A DNA stretch of 64,000 nt from Flavihumibacter fluminis. Lineage in GTDB: Bacteria; Bacteroidota; Bacteroidia; Chitinophagales; Chitinophagaceae. The translations under genes and the position numbers were made by a program. Under the pieces are notes generated by a model. The model did no database searches. It was not told the DNA's origin and worked only from the letters and a program-made list of their open reading frames with translations. Where the stretch lies: assembly GCF_021491375.1 (NCBI RefSeq), contig NZ_JAKEVY010000002.1, positions 620,001 through 684,000 on the forward strand, given 5' to 3'. Position 1 is the first letter of the stretch. Every line of letters begins with the position of its first letter. Positions 1 to 8,591 of this stretch are shown in pieces.

Positions 1-170
1 AAAGCTGCCGTTTTACCGGTGCCGGTTTGTGCAAGTCCCACTAAATCAGTGGTTCCGCTAAGAAGAATAGGAATCGCTTTTTCCTGAATCGGGGTAGGGT
101 TTACAAATCCAAGGGCCGTCGTCGCTTTAACCAATTGCTCATCAAGTCCTAACCCATCAAATGTTATCAT
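1..170 (-). CDS. DEAD-box RNA helicase, N-terminal fragment
   Basis: The reverse strand encodes about 56 residues from an ATG at 170 and runs off the left edge of the window. Its translation shows a DEAD-box Q motif (F4, G20-F21, then NPTPIQ) followed by helicase motif [10 protein letters not shown], so this is the start of RecA domain 1 of an ATP-dependent RNA helicase. Family members unwind RNA duplexes in ribosome assembly and RNA decay; the exact type (RhlE-, CsdA- or DbpA-like) cannot be told from this piece. It is divergent from bshB1 and has its own TACCTTTG -7 box at 193-186. The truncation is only the window edge. Confidence 0.9.
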   Translation of the reverse strand, partial: MITFDGLGLDEQLVKATTALGFVNPTPIQEKAIPILLSGTTDLVGLAQTGTGKTAA

Positions 171-185
171 ATATCAAAATTTGCG

Positions 186-193
186 CAAAGGTA
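186..193 (-). promoter_or_regulatory. -7 promoter box of the helicase gene
   Basis: On the minus strand this reads TACCTTTG, an exact match to the Bacteroidota -7 consensus TAnnTTTG. It ends 15 nt before the helicase start codon. It is back to back with the bshB1 -7 box at 209-216, so the 52-bp gap holds divergent promoters. Confidence 0.55.
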
Positions 194-208
194 GGATATT
201 AAACCCAC

Positions 209-216
209 TACATTTG
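209..216 (+). promoter_or_regulatory. -7 promoter box of bshB1
   Basis: TACATTTG matches TAnnTTTG exactly and ends only 6 nt before the ATG at 223, so the transcript would start at or next to the start codon (leaderless or nearly so). A TTTG at 180-183 is a possible -33 element, but its 25-nt spacing is longer than the usual 19-21. Confidence 0.55.
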
Positions 217-222
217 CACATT

Positions 223-960
223 ATGAAACTAGACCTATTGGCAATCGGTGTCCATCCAGACGATGTAGAGCTGGGCTGTTCGGGCACTATCATCAACGAA
301 ATTCGAAAAGGAAAGAAGGTTGGAATCGTGGATCTGACACAGGGAGAGCTCGGTACCCGGGGAACCATCGAAACCCGCTATGCCGAGGCTGCGGAAGCCT
401 CCCGGATCATGGGAATTCATGCAAGGGAAAACCTGAAAATGCGGGATGGTTTTTTTGCCAATGATGAAAAACATCAGTTGGAATTGATCCGCATCATCCG
501 TAAATACCAGCCAGAGATTGTATTGGCAAATGCACTGGAGGATCGCCATCCGGACCATGGAAGGGCAGGTAAACTGATTGCGGATGCCTGTTTCCTTGCG
601 GGATTGATCAAGATAGAAACCAGAGACGAGGAAGGCAGGATCCAGGACCGCTGGCGGCCTAAATATGTGTTGCATTATATACAGGACCGCTTGCAGGAGC
701 CGGATCTGCTGGTAGATATTTCCGATGTATTTGAGCAGCGGATGAAAGCAATCGAAGCCTATTCCACCCAGTTTTACAATCCGGATATGGAAACAGAGGG
801 CCCCGCAACCTATATCTCAACACCTGATTTCAGGGAGTCGGTTGTAGCCCGGGCCCGGATGCTTGGAAAACGAATCGGTGTTCGTTACGCGGAAGGGTTC
901 ACAACACAGAAAACATTGGGAATCAGTAGCCTGGATGCACTGATCCAAAATGAGACATAA
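223..960 (+). CDS. bshB1: bacillithiol biosynthesis deacetylase BshB1
   Basis: This 245-residue protein of the PIG-L/LmbE metallo-deacetylase family is predicted to remove the acetyl group from GlcNAc-malate in bacillithiol synthesis (cytoplasmic). The zinc-site motif GVHPDDVELG is at residues 9-18 (H11, D13, D14), and the second conserved block DRHPDHG is at 107-113. The length fits the BshB1 family. The ATG at 223 was chosen over an upstream TTG at 181 because the family begins MKLDLLAIG-like and a -7 box lies at 209-216. The other bacillithiol genes are not in the window. A strong hairpin terminator follows at 992-1024. A sister LmbE deacetylase of another substrate is the main alternative. 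Confidence 0.88.
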   Translation: MKLDLLAIGVHPDDVELGCSGTIINEIRKGKKVGIVDLTQGELGTRGTIETRYAEAAEASRIMGIHARENLKMRDGFFANDEKHQLELIRIIRKYQPEIVLANALEDRHPDHGRAGKLIADACFLAGLIKIETRDEEGRIQDRWRPKYVLHYIQDRLQEPDLLVDISDVFEQRMKAIEAYSTQFYNPDMETEGPATYISTPDFRESVVARARMLGKRIGVRYAEGFTTQKTLGISSLDALIQNET

Positions 961-991
961 GATTAACAGTTTAAAGACTAAACACAAGTGA

Positions 992-1024
992 AATGCGTGA
1001 AGGTTTTTTGTACCTTCACGCATT
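992..1024 (+). terminator. rho-independent terminator after bshB1
   Basis: Twelve bases at 992-1003 (AATGCGTGAAGG) pair perfectly with 1013-1024, with a 9-nt T-rich loop, followed by a T-rich tail TAATTTTTTATTT. It separates bshB1 from the desaturase gene starting at 1055. Confidence 0.8.
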
Positions 1025-1054
1025 AATTTTTTATTTCGAACCTGTTATTTTCTC

Positions 1055-2122
1055 ATGGTTACTCCAAAGTTTAGTTCTTCTGCCCAATCCTTTCATGCAG
1101 AATTGAAAAGACGTATCAATCAGTATTTTGAAGAAAAAGGAAAGTCCACCACCGGCAACATGACCTTGTATACCAAGGCGATAATTCTGTTGGTTGCTTT
1201 TGTTTTTACCTATGTGCACCTGGTGTTTTTTACGCCGGTAACCTGGGTAGCGATCCTCGAATGCCTGCTTTTAGGCGGTATTGTAGCAGCGATCGGTTTT
1301 AACATCATGCACGACGGTGCGCACGGAAGTTTCAGCAAATACAAATGGCTGAACCAGGTAGCTGCTTTCTCCCTGAATGTATTGGGCGGCAGCAGCTTTA
1401 TGTGGAATGTAAAACACAATGTGATCCACCACGCCTATACCAATGTGGATGGCTTGGACGACGATATTGATATCCAGCCATGGATGCGGATGAGTACAAC
1501 TCAGCCCAAATATAAATTCCATAAGTACCAGCACATTTACTTCTGGTTTTTGTATGCGCTGTTGTACATCCTCTGGATTTTTGTGCTCGATTACAGTAAG
1601 TATTTCGCGAGCAAAATCGGAAGTATGCCACTGAAGAAAATGAAGCTCGGTGATCATATCACCTTCTGGGCATTCAAAGTGTTCAATCTATTCCTGTATG
1701 TAGGGTTGCCAATTTACATGGTAGGGTTCCTGCCCTGGCTGGTAGGGTTCCTGGTGTTCACCATGTTTGCCGGACTGGTACTAAGTATCGTATTCCAGCT
1801 GGCGCATACAGTTGAGCATACTGCTTTCCCGGTTCCGGATGTGAATACCGGCAGACTGGAAGATGAGTGGGCTGTACACCAGTTGAAAACCACAGCTAAT
1901 TTCGCAACCAATAACAAACTGGTTTGCTGGTTGGTAGGCGGATTGAATTTCCAGGTGGAACATCATCTCTTCCCAAAGATTTCACATGTGCATTATCCGG
2001 AGATCAGTAAGATCATCAAGAAGGCTTGCGCTGAGTATGGTATTCCTTACATTGAGTATCCGAAAACAAGACTGGCGATCGCTTCGCATGTATCCTTCCT
2101 GAAGCAGATGGGACGTTCCTGA
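1055..2122 (+). CDS. membrane fatty acid desaturase (acyl-CoA/linoleoyl-CoA desaturase-like)
   Basis: This 355-residue integral membrane di-iron enzyme should introduce a double bond into membrane fatty acyl chains. All three histidine boxes are visible: HDGAH at 86-90, HNVIHH at 121-126 and QVEHH at 300-304. The Gln at the start of the third box is typical of the front-end/linoleoyl-CoA desaturase branch. Hydrophobic segments lie near residues 40-60, 65-82, 155-180 and 210-255. There is no N-terminal cytochrome b5 domain, so a separate electron donor is needed. The gene stands alone behind the bshB1 terminator. Regiospecificity cannot be read from sequence. Confidence 0.88.
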   Translation: MVTPKFSSSAQSFHAELKRRINQYFEEKGKSTTGNMTLYTKAIILLVAFVFTYVHLVFFTPVTWVAILECLLLGGIVAAIGFNIMHDGAHGSFSKYKWLNQVAAFSLNVLGGSSFMWNVKHNVIHHAYTNVDGLDDDIDIQPWMRMSTTQPKYKFHKYQHIYFWFLYALLYILWIFVLDYSKYFASKIGSMPLKKMKLGDHITFWAFKVFNLFLYVGLPIYMVGFLPWLVGFLVFTMFAGLVLSIVFQLAHTVEHTAFPVPDVNTGRLEDEWAVHQLKTTANFATNNKLVCWLVGGLNFQVEHHLFPKISHVHYPEISKIIKKACAEYGIPYIEYPKTRLAIASHVSFLKQMGRS

Positions 2123-2139
2123 TAGTCGGGAACTCTTCT

Positions 2140-2147
2140 TACATTTG
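2140..2147 (+). promoter_or_regulatory. -7 promoter box of aguB
   Basis: TACATTTG, an exact TAnnTTTG match, lies 19 nt upstream of the aguB ATG at 2167. No clear -33 TTTG is seen at the expected distance. Confidence 0.45.
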
Positions 2148-2166
2148 GCGCTCTAAATTCTACTGA

Positions 2167-3042
2167 ATGTCAACTGTAAGGGTGGGAATGGTACAAATGA
2201 GTTGTACCGCCAAAAAGGAAGAAAATTTACAAAAAGCCATAGCGGGAGTTAAACAGGCTGCTGAGAAAGGCGCACAGATCGTCTGCCTCCAGGAACTGTT
2301 TACCTCCCTTTATTTTTGTGATGTGGAAGACTATGCCAATTTTGAATTGGCGGAACCTATACCCGGACCATCAACTGACCGGCTCAGTTCAGTTGCTAAA
2401 GAGTTGGGCGTGGTAATCATTGCCAGCCTCTTTGAGAAAAGAGCACAGGGATTGTATCACAATACAACAGCAGTGCTGGATGCGGATGGAACCTACCTGG
2501 GCAAGTACCGCAAAATGCATATCCCGGATGATCCGGCTTATTACGAGAAATTTTACTTTACGCCGGGAGATCTCGGATATAAAATCTTCAAAACCAAATT
2601 TGCAACCTTCGGTGTTTTGATCTGCTGGGATCAGTGGTACCCGGAAGCAGCGAGAATAACTGCTTTGATGGGCGCAGAGATCCTGTTTTATCCCACGGCA
2701 ATCGGCTGGGCCACTTCACAGGATGAAGCCACCAATACCGAGCAATACAATGCCTGGCAGACCATTCAAAGGAGCCATGCTGTTGCCAATGGCGTACATG
2801 TGGTAAGTGTGAACCGCGTTGGATTTGAACAGGACGGCGCCATGAAATTCTGGGGAGGATCCTTTGTCAGCAATCCATTTGGTACCGTATTGTACCAGGC
2901 ATCGCACGAACAGGAAGAAGTGCAGGTAATGGAGATTGATTTGTCCAAAACGGACCGGTACCGGACGCACTGGCCTTTTATGCGCGACAGAAGAATTGAT
3001 TCCTATCAGCCCATCACCAAAAGATATATCGATGAATCTTAA
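2167..3042 (+). CDS. aguB: N-carbamoylputrescine amidase
   Basis: This 291-residue nitrilase-superfamily hydrolase converts N-carbamoylputrescine to putrescine, ammonia and CO2. The Glu-Lys-Cys catalytic triad is visible as E43 (LQELF), K116 (YRKMHIP) and C153 (LICWDQW). The length and the conserved DDPAYYEKFYF-type stretch are typical of AguB. It overlaps by 11 nt with agmatine deiminase, the enzyme that makes its substrate, which strongly supports the substrate call over a generic carbon-nitrogen hydrolase. Together the pair provides the agmatine route to putrescine and polyamines. Confidence 0.92.
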   Translation: MSTVRVGMVQMSCTAKKEENLQKAIAGVKQAAEKGAQIVCLQELFTSLYFCDVEDYANFELAEPIPGPSTDRLSSVAKELGVVIIASLFEKRAQGLYHNTTAVLDADGTYLGKYRKMHIPDDPAYYEKFYFTPGDLGYKIFKTKFATFGVLICWDQWYPEAARITALMGAEILFYPTAIGWATSQDEATNTEQYNAWQTIQRSHAVANGVHVVSVNRVGFEQDGAMKFWGGSFVSNPFGTVLYQASHEQEEVQVMEIDLSKTDRYRTHWPFMRDRRIDSYQPITKRYIDES

Positions 3043-4087
3043 GACACCGGCAGAACTGGGTTATTATTTTCCTGCTGAATTTGAGTTGCACCGCGCTACC
3101 TGGCTAAGTTGGCCGCATAAGGAAGCCAGCTGGCCGGGAAAAATTCATACGATTTTCCCTTACTACGCTGAGTTTGTAAAATGGCTGGCCAAAAGTGAAC
3201 GAGTATGCATCAACGTTAGAGATGAGGCCATGAAGGCGTTTGCCCTTTCGCATCTCGAAAAAGCCGGTGTTGATTTGTCGCAGGTGGATTTCTTTTTCTT
3301 TCCCACCAATGATGCCTGGTGCCGGGATCATGGTCCGGCTTTTTTGCTCAACCCGACGCTGGAGCAACCGAAAGCGGTTGTGGATTGGGGTTATAATGCA
3401 TGGGGAGGGAAGTATCCTCCTTTTGATCTGGACGATGTGATACCAACCCGAATCGCGGAACATTTTGGACTCCCGGTTTTTCATCCGGGCATTGTGATGG
3501 AAGGAGGTTCGGTGGAGTTTAATGGAAAGGGAACAGTAATGACAAGTACGGCCTGTTTACTGAATCCGAATCGCAACCCTTCTCTGAACCAGGAAAAGAT
3601 TGAATGGTATTTGCAGCAATATTATGGCGTGCAGCAGGTATTGTGGGTTGATGAGGGTATCGTTGGAGATGATACTGATGGTCATATTGATGATACGGTT
3701 CGCTTTGTGAATGAAGACACGGTATTAACGGTGATTGAAGAAAACAAAGCAGATGAGAATTATGAGCTGTTGCAGACCAATCTGAAGCAGCTGCTGCAGA
3801 TGCGCCTACTCAATGGTAAGCAATTGAATATTGTAGAATTACCCATGCCGGATGAACTGGTATATGACGACCAGCGGTTGCCTTGTTCTTATGCCAATTT
3901 CTACATCGCGAACAACTATGTGATTGTTCCCACCTTTCGTTGTACAAAAGACGACCGCGCATTACAGATCATACAGGGTTGCTTCCCCGACCGCGAGGTT
4001 ATCGGGATAGATTCCACTGAGATCATCTGGGGTCTGGGAAGTTTTCATTGTTTGAGCCAGCAGGAACCAATGGAACTGAGAAGTTAG
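3032..4087 (+). CDS. aguA: agmatine deiminase
   Basis: This 351-residue member of the peptidyl-arginine/agmatine deiminase family (pentein fold) hydrolyses agmatine to N-carbamoylputrescine. Diagnostic blocks are WCRDHGP near residue 96, GGSVEFNGKG, DTDGHIDD, and the C-terminal catalytic block GLGSFHCLSQQEP with nucleophile C340. The usual residues around the cysteine (GGGNIHC) are changed to GLGSFHC, but the Cys is intact. The ATG at 3032, inside the end of aguB, was preferred to a longer frame opening at 2936 because homologues begin just before the YYFPAEFELH segment. The 11-nt overlap implies translational coupling. Confidence 0.92.
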   Translation: MNLKTPAELGYYFPAEFELHRATWLSWPHKEASWPGKIHTIFPYYAEFVKWLAKSERVCINVRDEAMKAFALSHLEKAGVDLSQVDFFFFPTNDAWCRDHGPAFLLNPTLEQPKAVVDWGYNAWGGKYPPFDLDDVIPTRIAEHFGLPVFHPGIVMEGGSVEFNGKGTVMTSTACLLNPNRNPSLNQEKIEWYLQQYYGVQQVLWVDEGIVGDDTDGHIDDTVRFVNEDTVLTVIEENKADENYELLQTNLKQLLQMRLLNGKQLNIVELPMPDELVYDDQRLPCSYANFYIANNYVIVPTFRCTKDDRALQIIQGCFPDREVIGIDSTEIIWGLGSFHCLSQQEPMELRS

Positions 4088-4118
4088 AAGTGAGAATTAT
4101 GAAGTAGGAAGTGGGATT
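4088..4118 (+). repeat. short AG/T-rich intergenic repeat after aguA
   Basis: The bases right after the aguA stop (AAGTGAGAATTATGAAG, continuing TAGGAAGTGGG) belong to the same family of GTGAGA/GAATTATGA words seen between other genes here, for example 26128-26161. No coding role is apparent. Confidence 0.35.
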
Positions 4119-4134
4119 CGTCCCGGGTACTTTT

Positions 4135-4188
4135 ATTTCCTTAACAAATGTGAATTTAATAAATTATATTTACATTTGTTAAGGAAAT
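4135..4188 (+). promoter_or_regulatory. perfect 17-bp inverted repeat: probable padR promoter/operator
   Basis: The left arm 4135-4151 (ATTTCCTTAACAAATGT) is the exact reverse complement of the right arm 4172-4188, with a 20-nt AT-rich spacer. The right arm overlaps TACATTTG (4171-4178), an exact Bacteroidota -7 box, with a partial -33 (AATG, 4147-4150) exactly 20 nt upstream. A dimeric PadR protein bound here would cover its own promoter. No PadR operator is known for this organism, so autoregulation is inferred. Confidence 0.7.
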
Positions 4189-4196
4189 ATTCTTTT

Positions 4197-4523
4197 ATGA
4201 AACATCCAAGTTTAGGGGAATTTGAGGAACTGGTTTTATTAACAGTAGCAGCGCTGCATGATACTGCATATGGTGTATCTATTCTTGAAAATCTGGAAGC
4301 TGAGCTGGGTAAACAAGTTAGTATTAGCGCCATCCATGTTAGTTTAAAACGGATGGAGGAAAAGGGCTTTCTCAACTCCAGGTTCGGGGGCATAACAGAT
4401 GAAAGGGGAGGTAGACGTAAGAAGTATTATGTTATAACTGCATTGGGGAAACGTATGCTGGATGAACAATATGCACTGCGAACCAATCTTTATAAGCGAA
4501 TTCCTTCAATCTCTTTTAAATGA
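4197..4523 (+). CDS. PadR-family transcriptional regulator
   Basis: This 108-residue winged-helix regulator matches the short PadR subfamily: the LGEFEELVLLTVAAL helix, the DTAYGVSI turn, the recognition region ISAIHVSLKRMEEKG, the wing with GRRKKYYVIT, and a short C-terminal dimerisation helix. The ATG at 4197 is preferred to an upstream TTG at 4176 because the latter lies inside the inverted-repeat promoter. Its stop overlaps the start of the next gene in an ATGA arrangement, so regulator and transporter are co-translated. PadR proteins usually repress neighbouring transporter genes and respond to small ligands or membrane stress; the ligand here is unknown. Confidence 0.9.
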   Translation: MKHPSLGEFEELVLLTVAALHDTAYGVSILENLEAELGKQVSISAIHVSLKRMEEKGFLNSRFGGITDERGGRRKKYYVITALGKRMLDEQYALRTNLYKRIPSISFK

Positions 4524-7129
4524 GAAAAGTACCCAAAAGCGCGGTTTCCTTTCTGCGGTGGTTTTGCCGGGAGGATTATATCGAAGAAATCGAAGGCGAC
4601 TTACTGGAGGTTTTTTTCAGGCAAGAACAGTTCTCTCCACGTTTGGCAAAACTTGCCTTCTGGATTAATGTGCTGATGCATTTTAGACCGGCTTTTATAA
4701 AGAAGGTGAATATATTTCAACCAATACCTTTTTTGCTTATAAAATACCACATAAAAATTGGATGGCGGAGAATAAGGAGCAATAGTTTTTTTTCTGCAAT
4801 CAATGTAATCGGACTGTCAATTGCATTGCTTTGTTGCATAGCCATTACACTTTATGTGTATGATGAATATCAATTCGACCGATTTCATAAAAACCTTCCA
4901 CAGTTGTATAGGGTTGTGGAAAAGCAAAATCAGGCAGGTGTGTTGTATGATGTTGCAAGCACACCAGGACCATTGGGACCCGCAATGGAGATTGATTTTC
5001 CGGAAGTACAACAAGTCTGCAGATTTGGAAGAACTATTGGAAGTTTGCACTACGGTGAAAAACAGCTTGAACCAAAGGATATTCGTTATACAGATAATTC
5101 GATTTTTTCCATGTTTGATTTCCGCCTGCTTAAAGGGGATCAACAGCGTGTATTAACTAATCCGGAAGAAGTTGTAATAACCGAATCTACAGCAATCCGG
5201 ATTTGGGGTGAAGAATGGAGGTTGCAACCAGACGTAATTGGAAGCACCATTACATTAACATCCTGGGGAAAGGAGTTTCCCTTACGTGTAACAGGAATTG
5301 CTGAAGATCCTCCAGTTCATTCGCATATTCAGTTCTCCGTATTACTTTCATTTAAAGCGCTTGAAGGAACGGATTATTTCACCTGGGATAATAATGCCTA
5401 CAGTACCTACCTGTTGTTGGACCCTGATGTACAACAACAGGAATTCAATACTAAACTTCGCACGTATATTGACAGATACTCTGAATATGGATCTGAAAAC
5501 GAAGCAAGAACATTGCGTCTTCAACCCATGAAAGATATTTACTTGTTTTCTGATTTTGATTTTGGTACAAATGATGCAAAGGCAGGTAATATTGTAGCAC
5601 TGCGTATTTTTTCGATTGCAGCAATAATGATATTTGTAATTGCCATTTTTAATTTTATTAATCTCTGTACTGCGAAAAGTCTAAACCGGTCAAAGGAAGT
5701 CGGCGTTCGCAAAATTATGGGTGCTAACCGAGGGCAATTGATTTCACAATACCTGGTTGAAGCTTCTATGCTTTCCGGAATTGCAGTTGTTGTTTCGCTA
5801 ATGCTGGTACAGCTTTTTCTTCCGTTCATAAATGCTATTTCAGGAAAACAGGTTGCATTACCCTGGCTTAATCCAGGATTCTGGTGCCTGGTAGTCTTGT
5901 TTTCAGTAGTTGTAGGAATTCTGGCAGGTATCTATCCTGCATTCTATTTATCGCGTACTAGATCCGGCATTAAGAGCAATGCAGGATATTCAACCGGATT
6001 TAAAAGTCCCTTACGGAAATTACTTGTTGTGGGGCAGTTTAGCCTTGCCGTACTATTCATGATTGCATCAATCATCATTTTCCGGCAATTACAATTTATG
6101 CAGGAAAAAGAGCTTGGCTTTAACCAGGACCAATTGATTTATGTTACGTTGAAAAATGAGCTTCGCCAGAAGGCCGGGCTGTTAAAAAACGAATTAAAAA
6201 AGATGCCTGGAATTACGGAGGTAGTACCAACTTCCAGTAACCTGGTGGATGCAAACAGTTCAACTACCCAGATTAGCTGGGAAGGTCAGCTCACTACAGA
6301 TGAATTTTTGATTACCCAAGTAAATACAGATGCTGATATGCTGCCTGCAATGGGAATACAGTTGCAAGCCGGAAGAAATTTTTATGAAGATGGATCAGAT
6401 TCAGGTTCCTATATAATCAACGAGTCGGCAGCTAAGAGAATGGGTTGGACGGCTGAATCAGCTATAGGGAAAAAGTTGAGTTTGTGGAATGCAGAGGGAA
6501 AAGTAATAGGTGTAGTGAATGATTTTCATTTTCAACCGCTCACACGGGCAATAGAACCTTTTTTATTCCGTAGTTGGATGGACCAGCCCTATTCGGGTCT
6601 GTTGATTAAAATAGAAGCCGGACAGGTAGCTGCAGCATTAACCAGCATTGAAGAACAATACAAAAAGTTGGAAAGGAATAGCACCTTACAGTTTCAGTTT
6701 TTAGACCAGGCAATTTCCCAACAATATTTTCTTCAACAGAAAACGAGTAAGCTGGTGCTGATTTGTACAATATTGGCTGTCTTTATATCCTGTTTAGGTT
6801 TATTTGGTTTGGCAATGTATGCTGCGGAACAAAGGCAACGTGAAATTGGTATCCGAAAAGTATTGGGTGCAAGCATACTGAATATTGTAAACTTATTGAC
6901 AAGTGATATCGTTCGTCTAGTAATGATATCCATTCTTATAGCTGTGCCGGTTGCTTATTGGTGTATGAACAAATGGATACAAGACTTTGCGTACCGTATT
7001 GAACTGGATGCATGGCTTTTTTTAGTTGCCAGCCTTTCTATAATGTTGATTGCATTCATTACTGTTTCCTTCCAATCCATTCGGGCGGCATTGATGAATC
7101 CGGTTAAAAGTATCAAAGTAGTATCCTGA
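4520..7129 (+). CDS. FtsX/MacB-like ABC transporter permease with N-terminal permease-prefix domain
   Basis: This 869-residue inner-membrane protein has two FtsX-type permease halves. The N-terminal 70 or so residues (RWFCREDYIEEIEGDLLEVF) form the 'permease prefix' segment found in Bacteroidota proteins encoded beside PadR genes. A first TM helix near residues 90-115 is followed by a large periplasmic MacB-like domain, then three TM helices with the conserved SKEVGVRKIMGA motif. The second half repeats this pattern and carries REIGIRKVLGAS near residue 775. No ATPase subunit is encoded beside it, so the energy source must be elsewhere. It is translationally coupled to padR. The cargo is unknown. 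Confidence 0.88.
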   Translation: MRKVPKSAVSFLRWFCREDYIEEIEGDLLEVFFRQEQFSPRLAKLAFWINVLMHFRPAFIKKVNIFQPIPFLLIKYHIKIGWRRIRSNSFFSAINVIGLSIALLCCIAITLYVYDEYQFDRFHKNLPQLYRVVEKQNQAGVLYDVASTPGPLGPAMEIDFPEVQQVCRFGRTIGSLHYGEKQLEPKDIRYTDNSIFSMFDFRLLKGDQQRVLTNPEEVVITESTAIRIWGEEWRLQPDVIGSTITLTSWGKEFPLRVTGIAEDPPVHSHIQFSVLLSFKALEGTDYFTWDNNAYSTYLLLDPDVQQQEFNTKLRTYIDRYSEYGSENEARTLRLQPMKDIYLFSDFDFGTNDAKAGNIVALRIFSIAAIMIFVIAIFNFINLCTAKSLNRSKEVGVRKIMGANRGQLISQYLVEASMLSGIAVVVSLMLVQLFLPFINAISGKQVALPWLNPGFWCLVVLFSVVVGILAGIYPAFYLSRTRSGIKSNAGYSTGFKSPLRKLLVVGQFSLAVLFMIASIIIFRQLQFMQEKELGFNQDQLIYVTLKNELRQKAGLLKNELKKMPGITEVVPTSSNLVDANSSTTQISWEGQLTTDEFLITQVNTDADMLPAMGIQLQAGRNFYEDGSDSGSYIINESAAKRMGWTAESAIGKKLSLWNAEGKVIGVVNDFHFQPLTRAIEPFLFRSWMDQPYSGLLIKIEAGQVAAALTSIEEQYKKLERNSTLQFQFLDQAISQQYFLQQKTSKLVLICTILAVFISCLGLFGLAMYAAEQRQREIGIRKVLGASILNIVNLLTSDIVRLVMISILIAVPVAYWCMNKWIQDFAYRIELDAWLFLVASLSIMLIAFITVSFQSIRAALMNPVKSIKVVS

Positions 7130-7396
7130 TTATTTTAAATGGAAATTTCTGTTCATTCATCTGCAACGATTGAATGCAATATTCTGAACACAGCATAAAA
7201 TATTGTCAAATGCCTGGGATTTATGTAAATTTTTTTGCGCTTTCGCAACCTTGGCTGGTTTTTTGGGTTATGCTTTCCTGAATAACCTACAACTAGCAGA
7301 ACACCAGGGCCCGGTGAAATTATTTCAGTCAATCATGTTATCCACCAAGAGTGGGTAAGAAACGGGTAATTAATCTCAACAATTAAAAAACATTTT

Positions 7397-7906
7397 ATGA
7401 AAAAGTTTTTCCTTTTCATGGTAATCGGTGCTGCCTCTATTTTTTCAGCAAACGCACAAAGTAAAGACATCGTTGGAGTGGCTGCAGGAAGTGCAGATCA
7501 CAGCACGCTGGTGGCCGCTGTTAAAGCAGCTGATTTAGTAGGAACCTTGCAGGGAGCCGGACCTTTCACTGTATTCGCTCCGACCAATGCGGCATTTGGC
7601 AAATTGCCATCTGGAACTGTAGATGGCCTGTTAAAGCCTGAGGCAAAGCCGGCACTTACTAAAATCCTTACCTATCATGTAGTAGCCGGTAAACTGGATG
7701 CTGCTGCAGTAGTAAAAGCCATCCAGGCAGGTGGCGGCAAAGCTGTATTGTCGACTGTAAGCGGTGGCAAACTGACAGCTACACTGGATGGAGGTAAAGT
7801 AAAACTGACCGATGAAAACGGTGGAACTTCCTGGGTAACTGCAACCGATCTGCAAGCAACCAATGGAGTAATCCACGTGATAGATAGTGTGGTATTGCCT
7901 AAGTAA
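7397..7906 (+). CDS. secreted fasciclin (FAS1) domain protein
   Basis: This 169-residue protein has a signal peptide (MKKFFLFMVIGAASIFSANA, cleavage probably after ANA-Q) and a single FAS1 domain. The FAS1 boxes are recognisable: the GAGPFTVFAPTNAAF stretch, LTYHVVAGKL and the C-terminal NGVIHVIDSVVLP. FAS1 domains mediate adhesion to proteins or glycans; the partner is unknown. A lipobox is absent, so it is predicted periplasmic or exported. The 267-bp upstream gap is AT-rich and holds no gene. Its 3' end faces a methyltransferase gene only 6 nt away. Confidence 0.88.
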   Translation: MKKFFLFMVIGAASIFSANAQSKDIVGVAAGSADHSTLVAAVKAADLVGTLQGAGPFTVFAPTNAAFGKLPSGTVDGLLKPEAKPALTKILTYHVVAGKLDAAAVVKAIQAGGGKAVLSTVSGGKLTATLDGGKVKLTDENGGTSWVTATDLQATNGVIHVIDSVVLPK

Positions 7907-7912
7907 GTCGCA

Positions 7913-8500
7913 CTATTTTTCCATTCGGATAAATAATTCAGCATCTTTCCGGGGAGGTATGGAGTTGTAACAAGGCTCCATACTTCTCCGGCTGAATGTT
8001 GAAGCAAAAAGTTGCTCATATTCTTCTTTAGATCCTCCAAATGGCGGTCCCCCTTCAAAAGCCCTGTTAAAGAGTACCCCCACCAGCTTTCCGCCGGGAG
8101 CAAGTAATGAAAACATTTTGTCTACATACTGAGAGCGCAGAGATGGATCCAGCGCACAAAAGAAAGTCTGTTCAATTATGATATCATAGACCCCCTGGTG
8201 TTCAAAAAAATCACCGGTAATGATGGTAAGCTCTTTGCCAACATGGGGTGCAAACTTTTTAGCGAGTACAGCTGTCAGCTCCGGCGCAATATCAATGACT
8301 GTAATATGCTGAAATCCTTTCTCCAATAAGTAAGCTACTTCATAAGCATTACCACAACCCGGAATTAAGATTCGTTTATTCTTATCCGTTAGCTGATCAA
8401 AATAATTCGTAAGGGGAGGGGATGCATAACCAATGTCCCAACCGGTTTCCGCATTGCGGTAACGATTGTTCCAATAGTTGCTGTCAAGTATGGTAGCCAT
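7913..8500 (-). CDS. class I SAM-dependent methyltransferase, TPMT (thiopurine methyltransferase-like) family
   Basis: This 195-residue protein begins with the family signature around WNNRYRNAETGWDIG, then the SAM-binding glycine loop LIPGCGNAYEVAYL and an acidic strand end VIDIAPE. A later DIIIEQTFFCALDP block corresponds to motif IV. TPMT-family enzymes methylate thiols, halides or small metabolites; the substrate cannot be inferred. A TAGCTTTG -7 box at 8512-8505 ends 4 nt before the ATG, suggesting a leaderless message. Its stop lies 6 nt from the stop of the convergent fasciclin gene. Confidence 0.88.
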   Translation of the reverse strand: MATILDSNYWNNRYRNAETGWDIGYASPPLTNYFDQLTDKNKRILIPGCGNAYEVAYLLEKGFQHITVIDIAPELTAVLAKKFAPHVGKELTIITGDFFEHQGVYDIIIEQTFFCALDPSLRSQYVDKMFSLLAPGGKLVGVLFNRAFEGGPPFGGSKEEYEQLFASTFSRRSMEPCYNSIPPRKDAELFIRMEK

Positions 8501-8504
8501 TTTT

Positions 8505-8512
8505 CAAAGCTA
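8505..8512 (-). promoter_or_regulatory. -7 promoter box of the TPMT-like gene
   Basis: The minus strand reads TAGCTTTG (TAnnTTTG) with only four bases between it and the start codon at 8500. No convincing -33 TTTG is seen. Confidence 0.5.
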
Positions 8513-8591
8513 CTATATCCCTTCAAATTAGGGCATTAAGTAGTTGACAATTAAATAGTTGCAAAACGAACCAATTTTTTTACAAAAAATA

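Noticed and set aside
2936-3031. Upstream extension of agmatine deiminase to 2936
   Set aside because: It would run through most of the aguB 3' end and add 32 residues not typical of the family; the ATG at 3032 gives the expected N-terminus.
7130-7396. A small gene or terminator in the gap before the fasciclin gene
   Set aside because: Only a weak AACC/GGTT hairpin and AT-rich sequence are present; nothing is strong enough to call.
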